Source: Bacillota bacterium
GTDB lineage: Bacteria > Bacillota > Bacilli > Paenibacillales > Paenibacillaceae
Assembly (NCBI GenBank): GCA_023386495.1
Contig: JAEWJS010000082.1
Location: 51,287-115,286, forward strand
DNA length: 64,000 nucleotides
Direction: 5' to 3'
A program made the translations under genes and the position numbers. The notes beneath the pieces are model-generated. The model was not told the DNA's origin. It made no database searches and saw only the letters and a program-made list of their open reading frames with translations. Positions 9,415 through 17,178 of this stretch are shown one piece after another (position 1 is the first letter of the stretch; each line of letters starts with the position of its first letter).

Positions 9415-10781
9415 ACGAGGAGGAGGCGGTCAGGCAATATTTTGGGCAACCGGGGTATATGAGATTCCTCGCGCAGCTGCAGCGGCGTTACACGACCTCC
9501 ACTGCGGGAGCCAGAGGGTATGTCACTCTGGTGAACGTAACGGAACAAGAACGCTGCGTGCTCGATGAATTCTACGGCGTCTATAGTGCTCCCATCCCAA
9601 ATGAGACGAAGCGGTACTCCGTCAAGCAATTCGAGAAGCATCTGCAGCAAAGCCGATTCGCGTTATCGATTCCGGATCTCTTGACCATCCTGCAAGGCGA
9701 GGCCGTAAGGACACAGCAGGAAATGAAGGACATTGCGGATGCGGAGTGGAAGGCGATGATTCGTGAGGTGCTTGATTCGGCTAAGCTCCCAAGGGACGCT
9801 GAGCATATTCGCGGGTGGGCAGCCGGTCTCTGCGAGGAGTCGATGCCAGGTGCGCGTACGCTTCGGCGCGTGTTTGCGCAATCGGCATCGGAAGCCAGAC
9901 GCTGTCTTCAGCAATGTCTGACTGCGTTGGCTTTACTCGAACAAGTTGCTGTCCGTAAGCCCATTCGCTTGCCCATTCTGGCTGCTCAAGCAACCGGCGA
10001 CGCGCATGCGCTCGATTGGAAGTATCCACTGGGGAGGCTGTTCTGGTGGGGACTCACAACGATTCATGGGCGGCCATCCATAGAGGTCGACGAAGGGGAA
10101 GGGGAAGAGACGGGCGGCAGCGACAGCAGCTTGCAAGCGTTCGCCATTCGGGATGGGTACCGCAGGGGCGGCGTGGCGGACGATGATCTCTCCTCTCAAG
10201 TGATGCTGTATGCACCGGGACTATTCGGTCCGTCAGGCGAACGTGTGCTGACGTTAAGGCAAGTCGAGCAATTGGCTGACCGTTCGTTGGGTGCAACGAT
10301 TAGGATCTATATGGTAGAGAATCCTTCCGTGTTCGCTGAATTGGTGGATGCGGTTCTGGATCGTCCGAGACCAAACAGCACGGCTATGGAGGGGCTTGTC
10401 ATTCTATGCGGCAATGGGCAGCCTTCTGCCGCAGTGATCAAGCTATTGGATTGGTTGGTAAGTCTAGATCCAGGTGCCGAACTGCATTATTCCGGCGACT
10501 TGGACCCGGCAGGACTTAGCATCGCGCAAGGACTGCAGCGCAGGTACTCGAAGGTGTTCCGCGCATGGCATATGGATTGCGGACTGTATGAACGCTATGC
10601 CCCTCGAGGCATTCCTCTCTCGGAGACGGAGCGCAATCGAATCGTACAGGCGAATTACGCGTGGGACCATTCGCTGGCCGATAGGATGCTGGAGAAGGGA
10701 ACCAAGCTCCACCAAGAACTGTGGGCGATGGAATTGCAGCGGGATATAGTTGCTTGGTTGGACCGGGTGCCAGAACATTGA
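9411..10781 (+). CDS. jetD: Wadjet type II nuclease subunit JetD (DUF2399/TIGR02679, Toprim)
   Basis: JetD is the nuclease of Wadjet, which cuts the plasmid once the SMC complex has stalled on it. The GTG at 9411 was chosen because it overlaps the jetC stop (GTGA) and lies ten bases behind GAAGGAG; this gives 456 residues. The C-terminal DUF2399 domain is Toprim-like. A catalytic glutamate is visible in the family motif VENPSVF (E303) and the acidic pair in SGDLDPAG (D363, D365). A low-complexity EVDEGEGEETGG stretch near 220-235 probably forms a loop. With all catalytic residues present and all four subunits intact, the system should be functional. A GC-rich hairpin follows the stop codon. 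Confidence 0.92.
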   Translation: MNEEEAVRQYFGQPGYMRFLAQLQRRYTTSTAGARGYVTLVNVTEQERCVLDEFYGVYSAPIPNETKRYSVKQFEKHLQQSRFALSIPDLLTILQGEAVRTQQEMKDIADAEWKAMIREVLDSAKLPRDAEHIRGWAAGLCEESMPGARTLRRVFAQSASEARRCLQQCLTALALLEQVAVRKPIRLPILAAQATGDAHALDWKYPLGRLFWWGLTTIHGRPSIEVDEGEGEETGGSDSSLQAFAIRDGYRRGGVADDDLSSQVMLYAPGLFGPSGERVLTLRQVEQLADRSLGATIRIYMVENPSVFAELVDAVLDRPRPNSTAMEGLVILCGNGQPSAAVIKLLDWLVSLDPGAELHYSGDLDPAGLSIAQGLQRRYSKVFRAWHMDCGLYERYAPRGIPLSETERNRIVQANYAWDHSLADRMLEKGTKLHQELWAMELQRDIVAWLDRVPEH

Positions 10782-10785
10782 ATAC

Positions 10786-10817
10786 GCAGCAGCCCGGCCG
10801 AATGGCCGGGCTGCTGC
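10786..10817 (+). terminator. Hairpin terminator after the jet operon
   Basis: A perfect 14-bp stem, GCAGCAGCCCGGCC with its complement, closes a GAAT loop five bases after the jetD stop. The T-run that follows is weak (CGCTTCCTGTT), but the stem is very stable and well placed to end the Wadjet transcript. Confidence 0.65.
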
Positions 10818-10891
10818 CGCTTCCTGTTGAATAAAAAGCCTTCGGTTGGTGAGATTAATAGGAAATCTACGAATCCGAGGGCTCCTATACT

Positions 10892-11956
10892 ATGAAAACT
10901 GTGCGAACAATGAACCCGGCTAAGCCGGTACCGCTGTTGGATGCCGACGATGGCAGCCGAAAGCCGAATAAGCAATTGACCTCCGCAGAACAAGGGAAGC
11001 TATGGGCTGCCTATATGGGCAACACGATGGGGGCCTGCGTATTGCAGCATATGCTGCAGCATGCAGAGGACCCGGAGATTAAGCAAGTCGTGGAGCATGC
11101 GCTTGGCTTGGCAACGAAGTTCCATACCACGATAAGGGACATCTATAAGCAGGAGAACTATCCCGTTCCGCTGGGCTTCACGGAGCAAGACGTGAATGTC
11201 AATGCCGAGAGGCTGTTCTTGGACGAGTTCTGCTTGCACTATCTGCGCTATACGAGCAAGGCGGGCATGAGCATATATGGAATCGCCGTATCCTTGATGA
11301 GCCGGCAGGACCTCCGAACCTTCTTCATGGATTGCGTGAAGTCCACGATAGCGCTGATCGATATGGTAGATGTCGTGCTGGAGAAGAAGGGGTTCTCCAA
11401 GCCGCCGCCGCTCATCCCGTACCCCGGCTCGATCGATATGGTGAAGAAGCAAAGCTATCTGAACGGCTTCTTCGGGAAGGTGAGGCCGCTGCAATCGCTG
11501 GAGATCGCGCATCTCTACGAGTGCATCGAGAATAACTCGATAAGCCGTGCGGTATTGGTCGGGTTCAGCCAGACGGCGCAGTCTGAGCAGGTAAGAGCGT
11601 ACATGCGGAGAGGACAAGAAATCGCGGCCAAGCATTACGAGATTTTCTCGGGAGCGCTCGCGGAGGAGCACTTGTCCACGTTCCCGCTGCTGGACCCGTT
11701 AGTCACGGCTTCTACCAGCCCGCCGTTCTCGGACAAGCTGATGACCGCCCATAAGCTCGATATGTTCACGATGCGGATCCGTTCCTACGGGAATGCGCTG
11801 GCGTTCGCCGCGAGGCATGACCTGGCGCAGAAATACGGACGGCTGCTCGTCGAGGTGGGCAACTATGCGGAAGACGGCGCCAACATCATGATCGATCACG
11901 GCTGGATGGAACAGCCGCCCCAATCGGTCGACCGCGAATCCCTTGCATCGAAATAA
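10892..11956 (+). CDS. DUF3231 family protein (ferritin-like, spore-coat-related)
   Basis: This 354-residue soluble protein matches the DUF3231 family of Bacillales, which carries two copies of a helical, ferritin-like CotF-type domain. Here the first copy spans roughly residues 30-180 (beginning QGKLWAAYMGNTMGACVLQHML) and the second roughly 200-345 (beginning ENNSISRAVLVGFSQTAQ). Helical segments rich in His and Glu fit a metal- or coat-associated fold, but the biochemical role of the family is not known. The start is weakly supported (GAGGGCTCCTATACT before the ATG). It is flanked by terminators on both sides, so it is probably monocistronic. Confidence 0.8.
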   Translation: MKTVRTMNPAKPVPLLDADDGSRKPNKQLTSAEQGKLWAAYMGNTMGACVLQHMLQHAEDPEIKQVVEHALGLATKFHTTIRDIYKQENYPVPLGFTEQDVNVNAERLFLDEFCLHYLRYTSKAGMSIYGIAVSLMSRQDLRTFFMDCVKSTIALIDMVDVVLEKKGFSKPPPLIPYPGSIDMVKKQSYLNGFFGKVRPLQSLEIAHLYECIENNSISRAVLVGFSQTAQSEQVRAYMRRGQEIAAKHYEIFSGALAEEHLSTFPLLDPLVTASTSPPFSDKLMTAHKLDMFTMRIRSYGNALAFAARHDLAQKYGRLLVEVGNYAEDGANIMIDHGWMEQPPQSVDRESLASK

Positions 11957-11972
11957 CGGTACGCGCACGCGA

Positions 11973-12001
11973 GAACCCGGCTTGAATTCGAAGCCGGGTT
12001 C
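11973..12001 (+). terminator. Intrinsic terminator after the DUF3231 gene
   Basis: GAACCCGGCTT (11973-11983) pairs with AAGCCGGGTTC (11991-12001) around a GAATTCG loop, followed by TGTTTAT. It is 16 bases past the stop codon. Confidence 0.8.
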
Positions 12002-12052
12002 TGTTTATATGGAGAGGAAATCGGAGGGGAAGTCTAGGGGGGAGAGCGTAAC

Positions 12053-12415
12053 GTGGAGAAGGTGGAGAAGCAGGCGGATAAGCCTGTGATCAGCGAATCG
12101 AGGGCATGGACGTACGTCATTCTAGGCGGATTGCTCGAAATTATCTGGGCAAGCGGGTTCAAGTACGAGCAGATCCCGCCGCTCGTCGTACTCATCGCGC
12201 TATTAACGAGCTTCGATCTCATTATCCGGGCAACGAAGAGGCTTCCGGTAGGCACCGTATACGCGGTATTCGCAGGCATGGGCACGCTCGGGACCACGAT
12301 TGTGGAGATCGTCATGACCGGCGGTGAAGTTAACCCACTGCGCATCGCCTTCATTCTGTTGTTATTGGGTTGCATCATCGGCCTCAAATTGTCGAGCGGC
12401 AAGGGGGAAGCGTAA
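12053..12415 (+). CDS. Small multidrug resistance (SMR) transporter subunit 1
   Basis: This 120-residue protein with four predicted membrane helices belongs to the SMR family of proton-coupled exporters. The essential glutamate sits in the first helix (GGLLEIIWASGFKYE). That GLLE-W-G-KYE pattern resembles the guanidinium-exporter (Gdx) branch and the YkkC-type partner of paired SMR pumps. A soluble, charged N-terminal extension of about 18 residues precedes helix 1. It starts at GTG behind GGGGGGAGAG, and its stop codon overlaps the ATG of the second subunit (TAATG), as expected for an obligate heterodimer. The substrate cannot be told from the sequence. No guanidine riboswitch was seen upstream. 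Confidence 0.87.
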   Translation: MEKVEKQADKPVISESRAWTYVILGGLLEIIWASGFKYEQIPPLVVLIALLTSFDLIIRATKRLPVGTVYAVFAGMGTLGTTIVEIVMTGGEVNPLRIAFILLLLGCIIGLKLSSGKGEA

Positions 12416-12729
12416 TGGAGTGGGTCTTATTGATAGCGGCAGGCTTATTGGAGGTTATCGGCGTCATCGGCATTAAGCGAGTGGCCGAGAACAATAATTG
12501 GACGAACAACATCATCATGATCGGCGGATTCGTCATCAGCTTCCAACTGCTAATCGGCGCCATGGAGACGATCCCGCTTGCGACGGCGTACGCGGTATGG
12601 ACGGGAATCGGAACCGTAGGGGCCGCCGTCGTCGGCATGCTGTTCTTCAAGGAGCCGAAGAGCTGGATGCGGCTCGGGTGCATCTTCGGCATTATAGCGG
12701 CAGTCGTAGGCTTGAAGCTGGTTAGCTAA
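12415..12729 (+). CDS. Small multidrug resistance (SMR) transporter subunit 2
   Basis: This 104-residue, four-helix SMR protein is the partner of the preceding gene. The conserved membrane glutamate is in LLEVIGVIGIKR in helix 1. The family signature of helices 2-3 (PLATAYAVWTGIGTVGAAVVG) and helix 4 (IFGIIAAVVGLKL) are complete. In paired SMR systems the two subunits insert in opposite orientations and only work together; here the overlapping stop/start (TAATG) would give equal expression. It most resembles the YkkD/EbrB side of such pairs. Confidence 0.88.
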   Translation: MEWVLLIAAGLLEVIGVIGIKRVAENNNWTNNIIMIGGFVISFQLLIGAMETIPLATAYAVWTGIGTVGAAVVGMLFFKEPKSWMRLGCIFGIIAAVVGLKLVS

Positions 12730-12932
12730 GGCAGCCTATGCGGGAGCTGCGTAAGCGCTCGGACGGCAAGCGCCTCTTGATCTTCAGGCACTTGGCGCCG
12801 AACATATTGAACGCCTCGCGGCAAAAATCATCATCCAGCCACATTCGGTTCGCCTAGAATAGCCTCTGCACGGAGTGGGAAAGATGGAACTATCTTCTTA
12901 GACACCTAAGACTGACTGGGGGCGCAGGCTGT

Positions 12933-13406
12933 ATGGGATTCGTCATTCTTTTCGCCGCGGCGTGGTTATCCGTATTCGCGTTCTACTCGATGAAGAAGAG
13001 TCTGACGCTCCTCGAGAATACGTTCGTGTTCTTGATTATGCTGACGTTCGGAATCCATATCAATTGGGTTGTGGCTGAAGAGTTGAAGTACGTGGTTGCG
13101 ACGCAGGACGGGCTCTTATACGCGGGCTTGATGAGCTACAGGCTCATTACGATGCCGATGGTATTCGTACTGATGGCTAACGGGGTCGGCCGCTGCAGAA
13201 CCTGGGCACGCGCGTATCTGACGCTCGGCGCTGCGTTCGCCGCGATGCTGGGTTTGTGGGTCGTCATGACGACGTACGAGGTTGTCACGGAAGTGAAGTG
13301 GAATCTGTTCTACGAGGCGCTGTACATCGCCGCGCTGCAAGCGATCTGCTTGCTGCTGCTGAAGCTCTATCGCAGACGGCTGGGACGGGAGGCGAGCGCG
13401 GCTTGA
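12933..13406 (+). CDS. Four-helix integral membrane protein, function unknown
   Basis: This 157-residue protein has about four membrane helices (near residues 1-20, 28-48, 65-85/90-112 and 128-150) and a short basic tail (KLYRRRLGREASAA). I do not recognise its family for certain; size and topology resemble the small membrane proteins that sit beside CBO0543-type genes in Paenibacillaceae. The start at ATG has only a distant GGGGGC site. The stop overlaps the next gene, so the two are probably made together. Confidence 0.65.
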   Translation: MGFVILFAAAWLSVFAFYSMKKSLTLLENTFVFLIMLTFGIHINWVVAEELKYVVATQDGLLYAGLMSYRLITMPMVFVLMANGVGRCRTWARAYLTLGAAFAAMLGLWVVMTTYEVVTEVKWNLFYEALYIAALQAICLLLLKLYRRRLGREASAA

Positions 13407-13993
13407 TTCTCTGGGAACGCTTCGATACGAACGAATGGTTTATGCTGGCCGTCCTGATCCTCTCGTATGGCGCAATATGGCTCCTGCCGAAGCGCGTACC
13501 GGTCAGTTGGATGATCCTTGCGCTAGTCTGGGGCGTCGCCAGCTCAACCGTATTCGACTTTACGATCGGCGGAGGCTTGATGGATTTCTATGTGATCAAT
13601 GACACGAATCATTATGAGTTCGTCGATCTGTTCACGTATGCCATGTTCGCGCCGTTCGGCTATTTCTTCATCTATGGCTACGAGTTTCTGCGCATATCGA
13701 GGGCGACGCTAATCCTCTACGTCATCGGATGGACGATCATCGGCGTGAGCTTTCAATGGCTGGCCGCATATATGGAGTTGACGCATTACCAGAACGGCTA
13801 CCGGATGGAGTACAACGTTGTGGTGTTCTTGGTCATTCAGTCGATCACAGGCCTGTTCTATGGGCATATGCGAGCCAACCTGCCGTTCAAGCGCCCATCG
13901 AAGCCATCAGGCAGGTCTCCTGCACCTGCCCGATGGTCGCCGAAGAAGCCGTCGCCCGCGGGGTTCCGCCGGGCAAGGAAGTCGCCGAATTAG
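13403..13993 (+). CDS. CBO0543-like integral membrane protein with an odd C-terminal tail
   Basis: The start was put at the TTG at 13403, which overlaps the previous stop and follows GGGAGG; the resulting N-terminus (ILWERFDTNEWFMLAVLIL) is typical of the CBO0543 family of Bacillales membrane proteins. There are five or six membrane helices over residues 10-155. The last 40 residues (from about HMRANLPFKRPSKPS) are basic and proline-rich and do not look like a family C-terminus, so a frameshift or a fused foreign end near 13880 is possible. The family has no known function. Confidence 0.65.
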   Translation: MILWERFDTNEWFMLAVLILSYGAIWLLPKRVPVSWMILALVWGVASSTVFDFTIGGGLMDFYVINDTNHYEFVDLFTYAMFAPFGYFFIYGYEFLRISRATLILYVIGWTIIGVSFQWLAAYMELTHYQNGYRMEYNVVVFLVIQSITGLFYGHMRANLPFKRPSKPSGRSPAPARWSPKKPSPAGFRRARKSPN

Positions 13994-14033
13994 CCAAGTT
14001 CGGCTATGCGTCAAGGATGCAGGCTTGCCTTCG

Positions 14034-14090
14034 GAAGCGGCAGCAGCGTCGGACTCGCAGTGAAGCGAGCCGGCTCCGCTGCCGCTTCTT
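14034..14090 (+). terminator. Long-stem terminator
   Basis: GAAGCGGCAGC (14034-14044) pairs with GCTGCCGCTTC (14078-14088), with a second small stem in between (GACTCGCAG...GAGCC), followed by TTTG. It lies about 40 bases after the membrane protein gene. Confidence 0.6.
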
Positions 14091-14219
14091 TGTGCCGTAC
14101 CCAATAATGATGACAGCGCATGACAAGTTGATGACAAGCTCTAGGCGAATTGTCCCTATTCAGATCCGAATGCAGCCATGATAATGGATAGCAAGGATCA
14201 GAAGGAGGATATCAGGGAC

Positions 14220-14306
14220 ATGAAGACCGTTATCATAACGGGCACGACAAGAGGGATCGGCGACCATGCAGGACCGAAGGCAGCGAGGCGATGGCGGGAT
14301 GGCTAG
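14220..14306 (+). pseudogene. Stub of a short-chain dehydrogenase gene (N-terminus only)
   Basis: Behind a good GAAGGAGG site (14201-14208) an ATG opens a 28-codon frame beginning MKTVIITGTTRGIG. This is exactly the first beta strand and the TGxxxGIG cofactor loop of a short-chain dehydrogenase. Right after the GIG the similarity stops and the frame ends at 14306, inside the start of the glycosyltransferase. The simplest reading is that a deletion removed the body of an SDR gene and left its ribosome site and first 14 codons. The stub may now act as a leader peptide that couples translation to the glycosyltransferase, which has no strong site of its own. Confidence 0.65.
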
Positions 14307-15600
14307 AATACTCATCGCGACCGTCCCCATTCTCGGCCATGTCAATCCTGCGTTGTCGATCGCCAGCGAGTTGCTGCGGCGAGGGCATGAGGTGGCTTGG
14401 TATACGGGCCGGCGCTATCAAGAAGCCATCGAACGGATCGGCGCCGAGTTCTGGCCGTGGATGGAGGCGCCGGATTACGACGACAGCGACTTCGACCGGC
14501 AATTCCCTGCTCGCAGGAACAAGCAAGGCGTTGCCAAGCTCCGGTTCGATATCCAGCACCTGTTCATCGAGCCTATGCCGGGCCAGTATCGGGATCTAAA
14601 AATTATCCAGCAGCTCTTCGAAGCGGATGTTCTGCTCTGCGATCCGGCCTTCCTCGGCAGCGTGCCGCTGGCGTTGGAGGGAGCAGGGCCGCGCATTGCG
14701 GTTTTCGGCATTCTGCCGCTCACGATCACGAGCCGGGATACGGCGCCGTTCGGGCTCGGCCTGCTGCCGGGAACGGGGCCGCTGACGAAGCTGCGCGACC
14801 GCGTGTTGCATGTGCTGACGCAGAAGATCATCTTCGGCGGGCTGCAGCGCAGGGCGAACAGCCTGCTGCTGGAGCTCGATCTGGAGCGCCTCCCATGCTT
14901 CTTCCTGGATGCAACGGCGCAGTTGGCGGATATATTCATGCAAGGAACGACGGAATCCTTCGAATACCCGCGCAGCGATCTGCCGGATACGGTCCGCTTC
15001 ATCGGGCCGATCCTGCCGCAGCCTGCCCAGACGTTCGATCCGCCGATCTGGTGGGCGGAAGTATTGAACGGTTCGCGCCCGATCATCCATGTTACGCAAG
15101 GCACGATTGCCAACGAAGACTTCAATCGACTGATCATTCCGACCATGCAGGCGCTGGCCGAAGATGAGGTCTGGGTCGTGGCATCGCTCGGGCGAAGGCC
15201 GCTCGAGAGCTTGGCATTCGCACTGCCGGCCAATGCGCGCATCGTCAGCTTCATTCCGTATGACCGGTTCCTGCCGCACGTGGACGTGATGATCACGAAC
15301 GGAGGATACGGCGGCGTCCATATGGCGTTAATGCACGGCGTCCCCATTATCGGAGCGGGCATGAGCGAGGATAAGCCGGACGTCAACGCACGGCTGGAAT
15401 GGTCGGGGGCGGGCATTAATCTGCGGACGGAGACACCTTCGCCAGAAGCCATCGGGGCTGCGGTCAGGCGCATGCTGCAGGATCCCCGTTACAAGGAGAA
15501 TGCAAGGCGGCTGCAGGGCGACTTCGCGAAGCATGCCGCCGTTCATGAGGCTTGCAGCATCGTGGAGCAGCTGGCAGACAGCAGAAGACGCGGATACTGA
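14299..15600 (+). CDS. Glycosyltransferase of family GT1 (MGT/macrolide type)
   Basis: This 433-residue GT-B fold enzyme resembles macrolide- and UDP-glucosyltransferases (MGT, YjiC/YojK-like), which attach a sugar from an NDP donor to a small hydrophobic acceptor. The N-terminal half opens with the family start ARILIATVPILGHVNPALS. The C-terminal donor site shows the PSPG-like run (FLPHVDVMITNGGYGGVHMA) followed by HGVPIIGAGMSEDKPDVNAR, including the conserved glycine-rich loop and the D-x-P/N-A-R region. The start at 14299 fits the family; a longer frame from 14266 would add 11 unlikely residues. It overlaps the SDR stub by 8 bases, so it is probably translated by coupling. Acceptor unknown; detoxification or decoration of a metabolite are the usual roles. 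Confidence 0.88.
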   Translation: MARILIATVPILGHVNPALSIASELLRRGHEVAWYTGRRYQEAIERIGAEFWPWMEAPDYDDSDFDRQFPARRNKQGVAKLRFDIQHLFIEPMPGQYRDLKIIQQLFEADVLLCDPAFLGSVPLALEGAGPRIAVFGILPLTITSRDTAPFGLGLLPGTGPLTKLRDRVLHVLTQKIIFGGLQRRANSLLLELDLERLPCFFLDATAQLADIFMQGTTESFEYPRSDLPDTVRFIGPILPQPAQTFDPPIWWAEVLNGSRPIIHVTQGTIANEDFNRLIIPTMQALAEDEVWVVASLGRRPLESLAFALPANARIVSFIPYDRFLPHVDVMITNGGYGGVHMALMHGVPIIGAGMSEDKPDVNARLEWSGAGINLRTETPSPEAIGAAVRRMLQDPRYKENARRLQGDFAKHAAVHEACSIVEQLADSRRRGY

Positions 15601-15629
15601 GTGGAGGCACTCGGTTCCGCGTCTTCTGC
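15581..15629. terminator. Bidirectional hairpin between convergent genes
   Basis: GCAGAAGACGCGGA (15581-15594, inside the end of the glycosyltransferase gene) pairs perfectly with TCCGCGTCTTCTGC (15616-15629). It sits between two convergent genes and can serve both. Confidence 0.6.
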
Positions 15630-15656
15630 GCTCATGCTAGCGATACGGCATTGCGA

Positions 15657-16409
15657 TTAGATGACATAGGGATTCGCTTCGATCTGCTCGGCTTTCGCCA
15701 CGGCCTCTTCGAGCGTCATGCCGACGAAGTTCTGCGCATGGAAGAAGCGGGCGCTCTTCTTGTCGTTCACGAACGCGCCGACCGCGATGCCGGGAATGAC
15801 GCTGTCGACCGCGCTTGGCGCGTTAGGGCCGCCCAGATCGGTTCTGCACCAGCCGGGGTCGGTAATGTTGATCATGACATCGGTACCCTCGAGCCGCGAA
15901 GCCAGATCCTTCGTGAACTTGTCGAGCGCCGCTTTGCTGGCTGCATAGCCGGCCTGCTCCGGTTCGTTCTTGATGCCGCTCGTCGTATTGATGACCCGAC
16001 CGAAGCCGCGTTCGATCATCTTCGGGATCAGGCGATGGCAGATCGTGGCGATGGCGATGAAGTTGATGCGGAAGCTCATCTCGTAGTCCTCGACTGGCGT
16101 CTGCCAGAAGTCCTTGCGATAGGCAATCTGAACGGCTGCATTGTTGAAAATAATGTCCACCTGCGTACCCTTCGCTTCGATCGTGTCCAGCATGGCGACA
16201 ACCTCTTCGTGATTCGCGAGCTCCGCTTCCACGGTATACGCCTCTACGCCGAGCGCCTTTACTTCCTCTTCGACTTGCTTCGTATGCGCGCTGCTTCTGC
16301 TGTGCAGGATGAGATTGCAGCCCTGCTTCGCCATGAAGATGGCGATCTGGTAGCCGACACCTCTGCTCGCGCCGGTAATGAGCGCCCAACAGCCTCTTAC
16401 GTTAATCAT
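15657..16409 (-). CDS. Short-chain dehydrogenase/reductase (SDR)
   Basis: This 250-residue classical SDR has a Rossmann cofactor loop TGASRGVG (about residues 13-20), the NNAA variant of the NNAG motif, a serine in NTTSG and the catalytic YAASK. The HSRSS sequence after beta-2 has an arginine where NADP-preferring enzymes usually carry one, so NADPH is likely. The C-terminal 30 residues (NFVGMTLEEAVAKAEQIEANPYVI) extend a little beyond the core fold. The substrate is unknown. The ATG overlaps the stop of the uridine kinase gene by four bases, so it is the second gene of that operon. Confidence 0.88.
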   Translation of the reverse strand: MINVRGCWALITGASRGVGYQIAIFMAKQGCNLILHSRSSAHTKQVEEEVKALGVEAYTVEAELANHEEVVAMLDTIEAKGTQVDIIFNNAAVQIAYRKDFWQTPVEDYEMSFRINFIAIATICHRLIPKMIERGFGRVINTTSGIKNEPEQAGYAASKAALDKFTKDLASRLEGTDVMINITDPGWCRTDLGGPNAPSAVDSVIPGIAVGAFVNDKKSARFFHAQNFVGMTLEEAVAKAEQIEANPYVI

Positions 16410-17077
16410 GGCATGCTCTCCTCTTCCGAACGGATAGACTGCGCTGCGTGTTCCGACGGCTGACCGCCCGCTAAGTACCGGTCCGTCAAGACGGAGAGCA
16501 GGTGAATCCCGACCTGGTTATGGCCGCCTTCGGGGATGATCAGGTCAGCGTATTTCTTGGACGGCTCGATGAATGCCTCGTGCATCGGCTTCACCGTGTT
16601 CAGATATTGATCCCGAACCGACTGGATCGTTCGGCCGCGCTCCTCGATATCCCGCAGCACCCGACGAAGCAGCCGAACGTCGGGATCGGTATCGACGAAC
16701 ACCTTAATATCGAGCATCGACCTGAGTTTCTCGTCGGATAGCACGTGCAGGCCTTCGAGGATCGCGATTTTGCTCGGAAGAAGCTCAAGCGTCTTCGCGG
16801 TCGACCGGGCATGGATAGTGAAATCATAGACGGGGGCGTACGCGGCTTGTCCCGCCCGAAGCTGTTCGAGGTGTTCGATCAACAGATCATTGTCGAACGC
16901 GAACGGATGATCATAGTTGATGGCGGATCGCTCTTCCATGCTGAGGTGAGCGTGGTCCTTGTAGTAGTTGTCCTGCGAGATGAACGTAATTCGGTTAGAT
17001 CCGAGCCGGTCCATGACGGAGCGGGCGACGGTTGTCTTGCCTGAGCCGGTTCCGCCTGCGATTCCGATGATGAGCAT
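16406..17077 (-). CDS. udk: Uridine kinase
   Basis: This 223-residue P-loop kinase phosphorylates uridine and cytidine to UMP and CMP in pyrimidine salvage. The Walker A GGTGSGKTT lies at about residues 8-16. The family lid and substrate motifs SQDNYYKD and NYDHPFAFD, the YDF segment of the nucleoside pocket, ILEGLHVL and the R-rich RRVLRDIEERGR lid are all present. It is slightly longer than usual because of a hydrophilic 15-residue tail. An extended -10 promoter lies about 45 bases upstream, and its last bases overlap the SDR gene (ATGA). The pairing with an SDR is unusual. It could be a second, non-housekeeping udk paralogue, which cannot be settled from the window. Confidence 0.88.
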   Translation of the reverse strand: MLIIGIAGGTGSGKTTVARSVMDRLGSNRITFISQDNYYKDHAHLSMEERSAINYDHPFAFDNDLLIEHLEQLRAGQAAYAPVYDFTIHARSTAKTLELLPSKIAILEGLHVLSDEKLRSMLDIKVFVDTDPDVRLLRRVLRDIEERGRTIQSVRDQYLNTVKPMHEAFIEPSKKYADLIIPEGGHNQVGIHLLSVLTDRYLAGGQPSEHAAQSIRSEEESMP

Positions 17078-17121
17078 GGAGAAGATGTCCTCCCTCTGTA
17101 GTTAATCGCCGAGATGCCCGT

Positions 17122-17150
17122 ATTGTAGCATAGTGGAGAACCGATTTCAC
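17122..17150 (-). promoter_or_regulatory. Sigma-A-type promoter of the udk operon
   Basis: Read on the minus strand: GTGAAA, 17-base spacer ending in TGC, then TACAAT, i.e. an extended -10 with a fair -35. It lies about 45 bases before the udk start. Confidence 0.55.
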
Positions 17151-17178
17151 GTATGGCTGGCAGCGTCGGCCGGACGGG

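Noticed and set aside
11950..12053. Guanidine (ykkC) riboswitch before the SMR pair
   Set aside because: The space after the upstream terminator is only about 50 bases and shows none of the conserved sequence.
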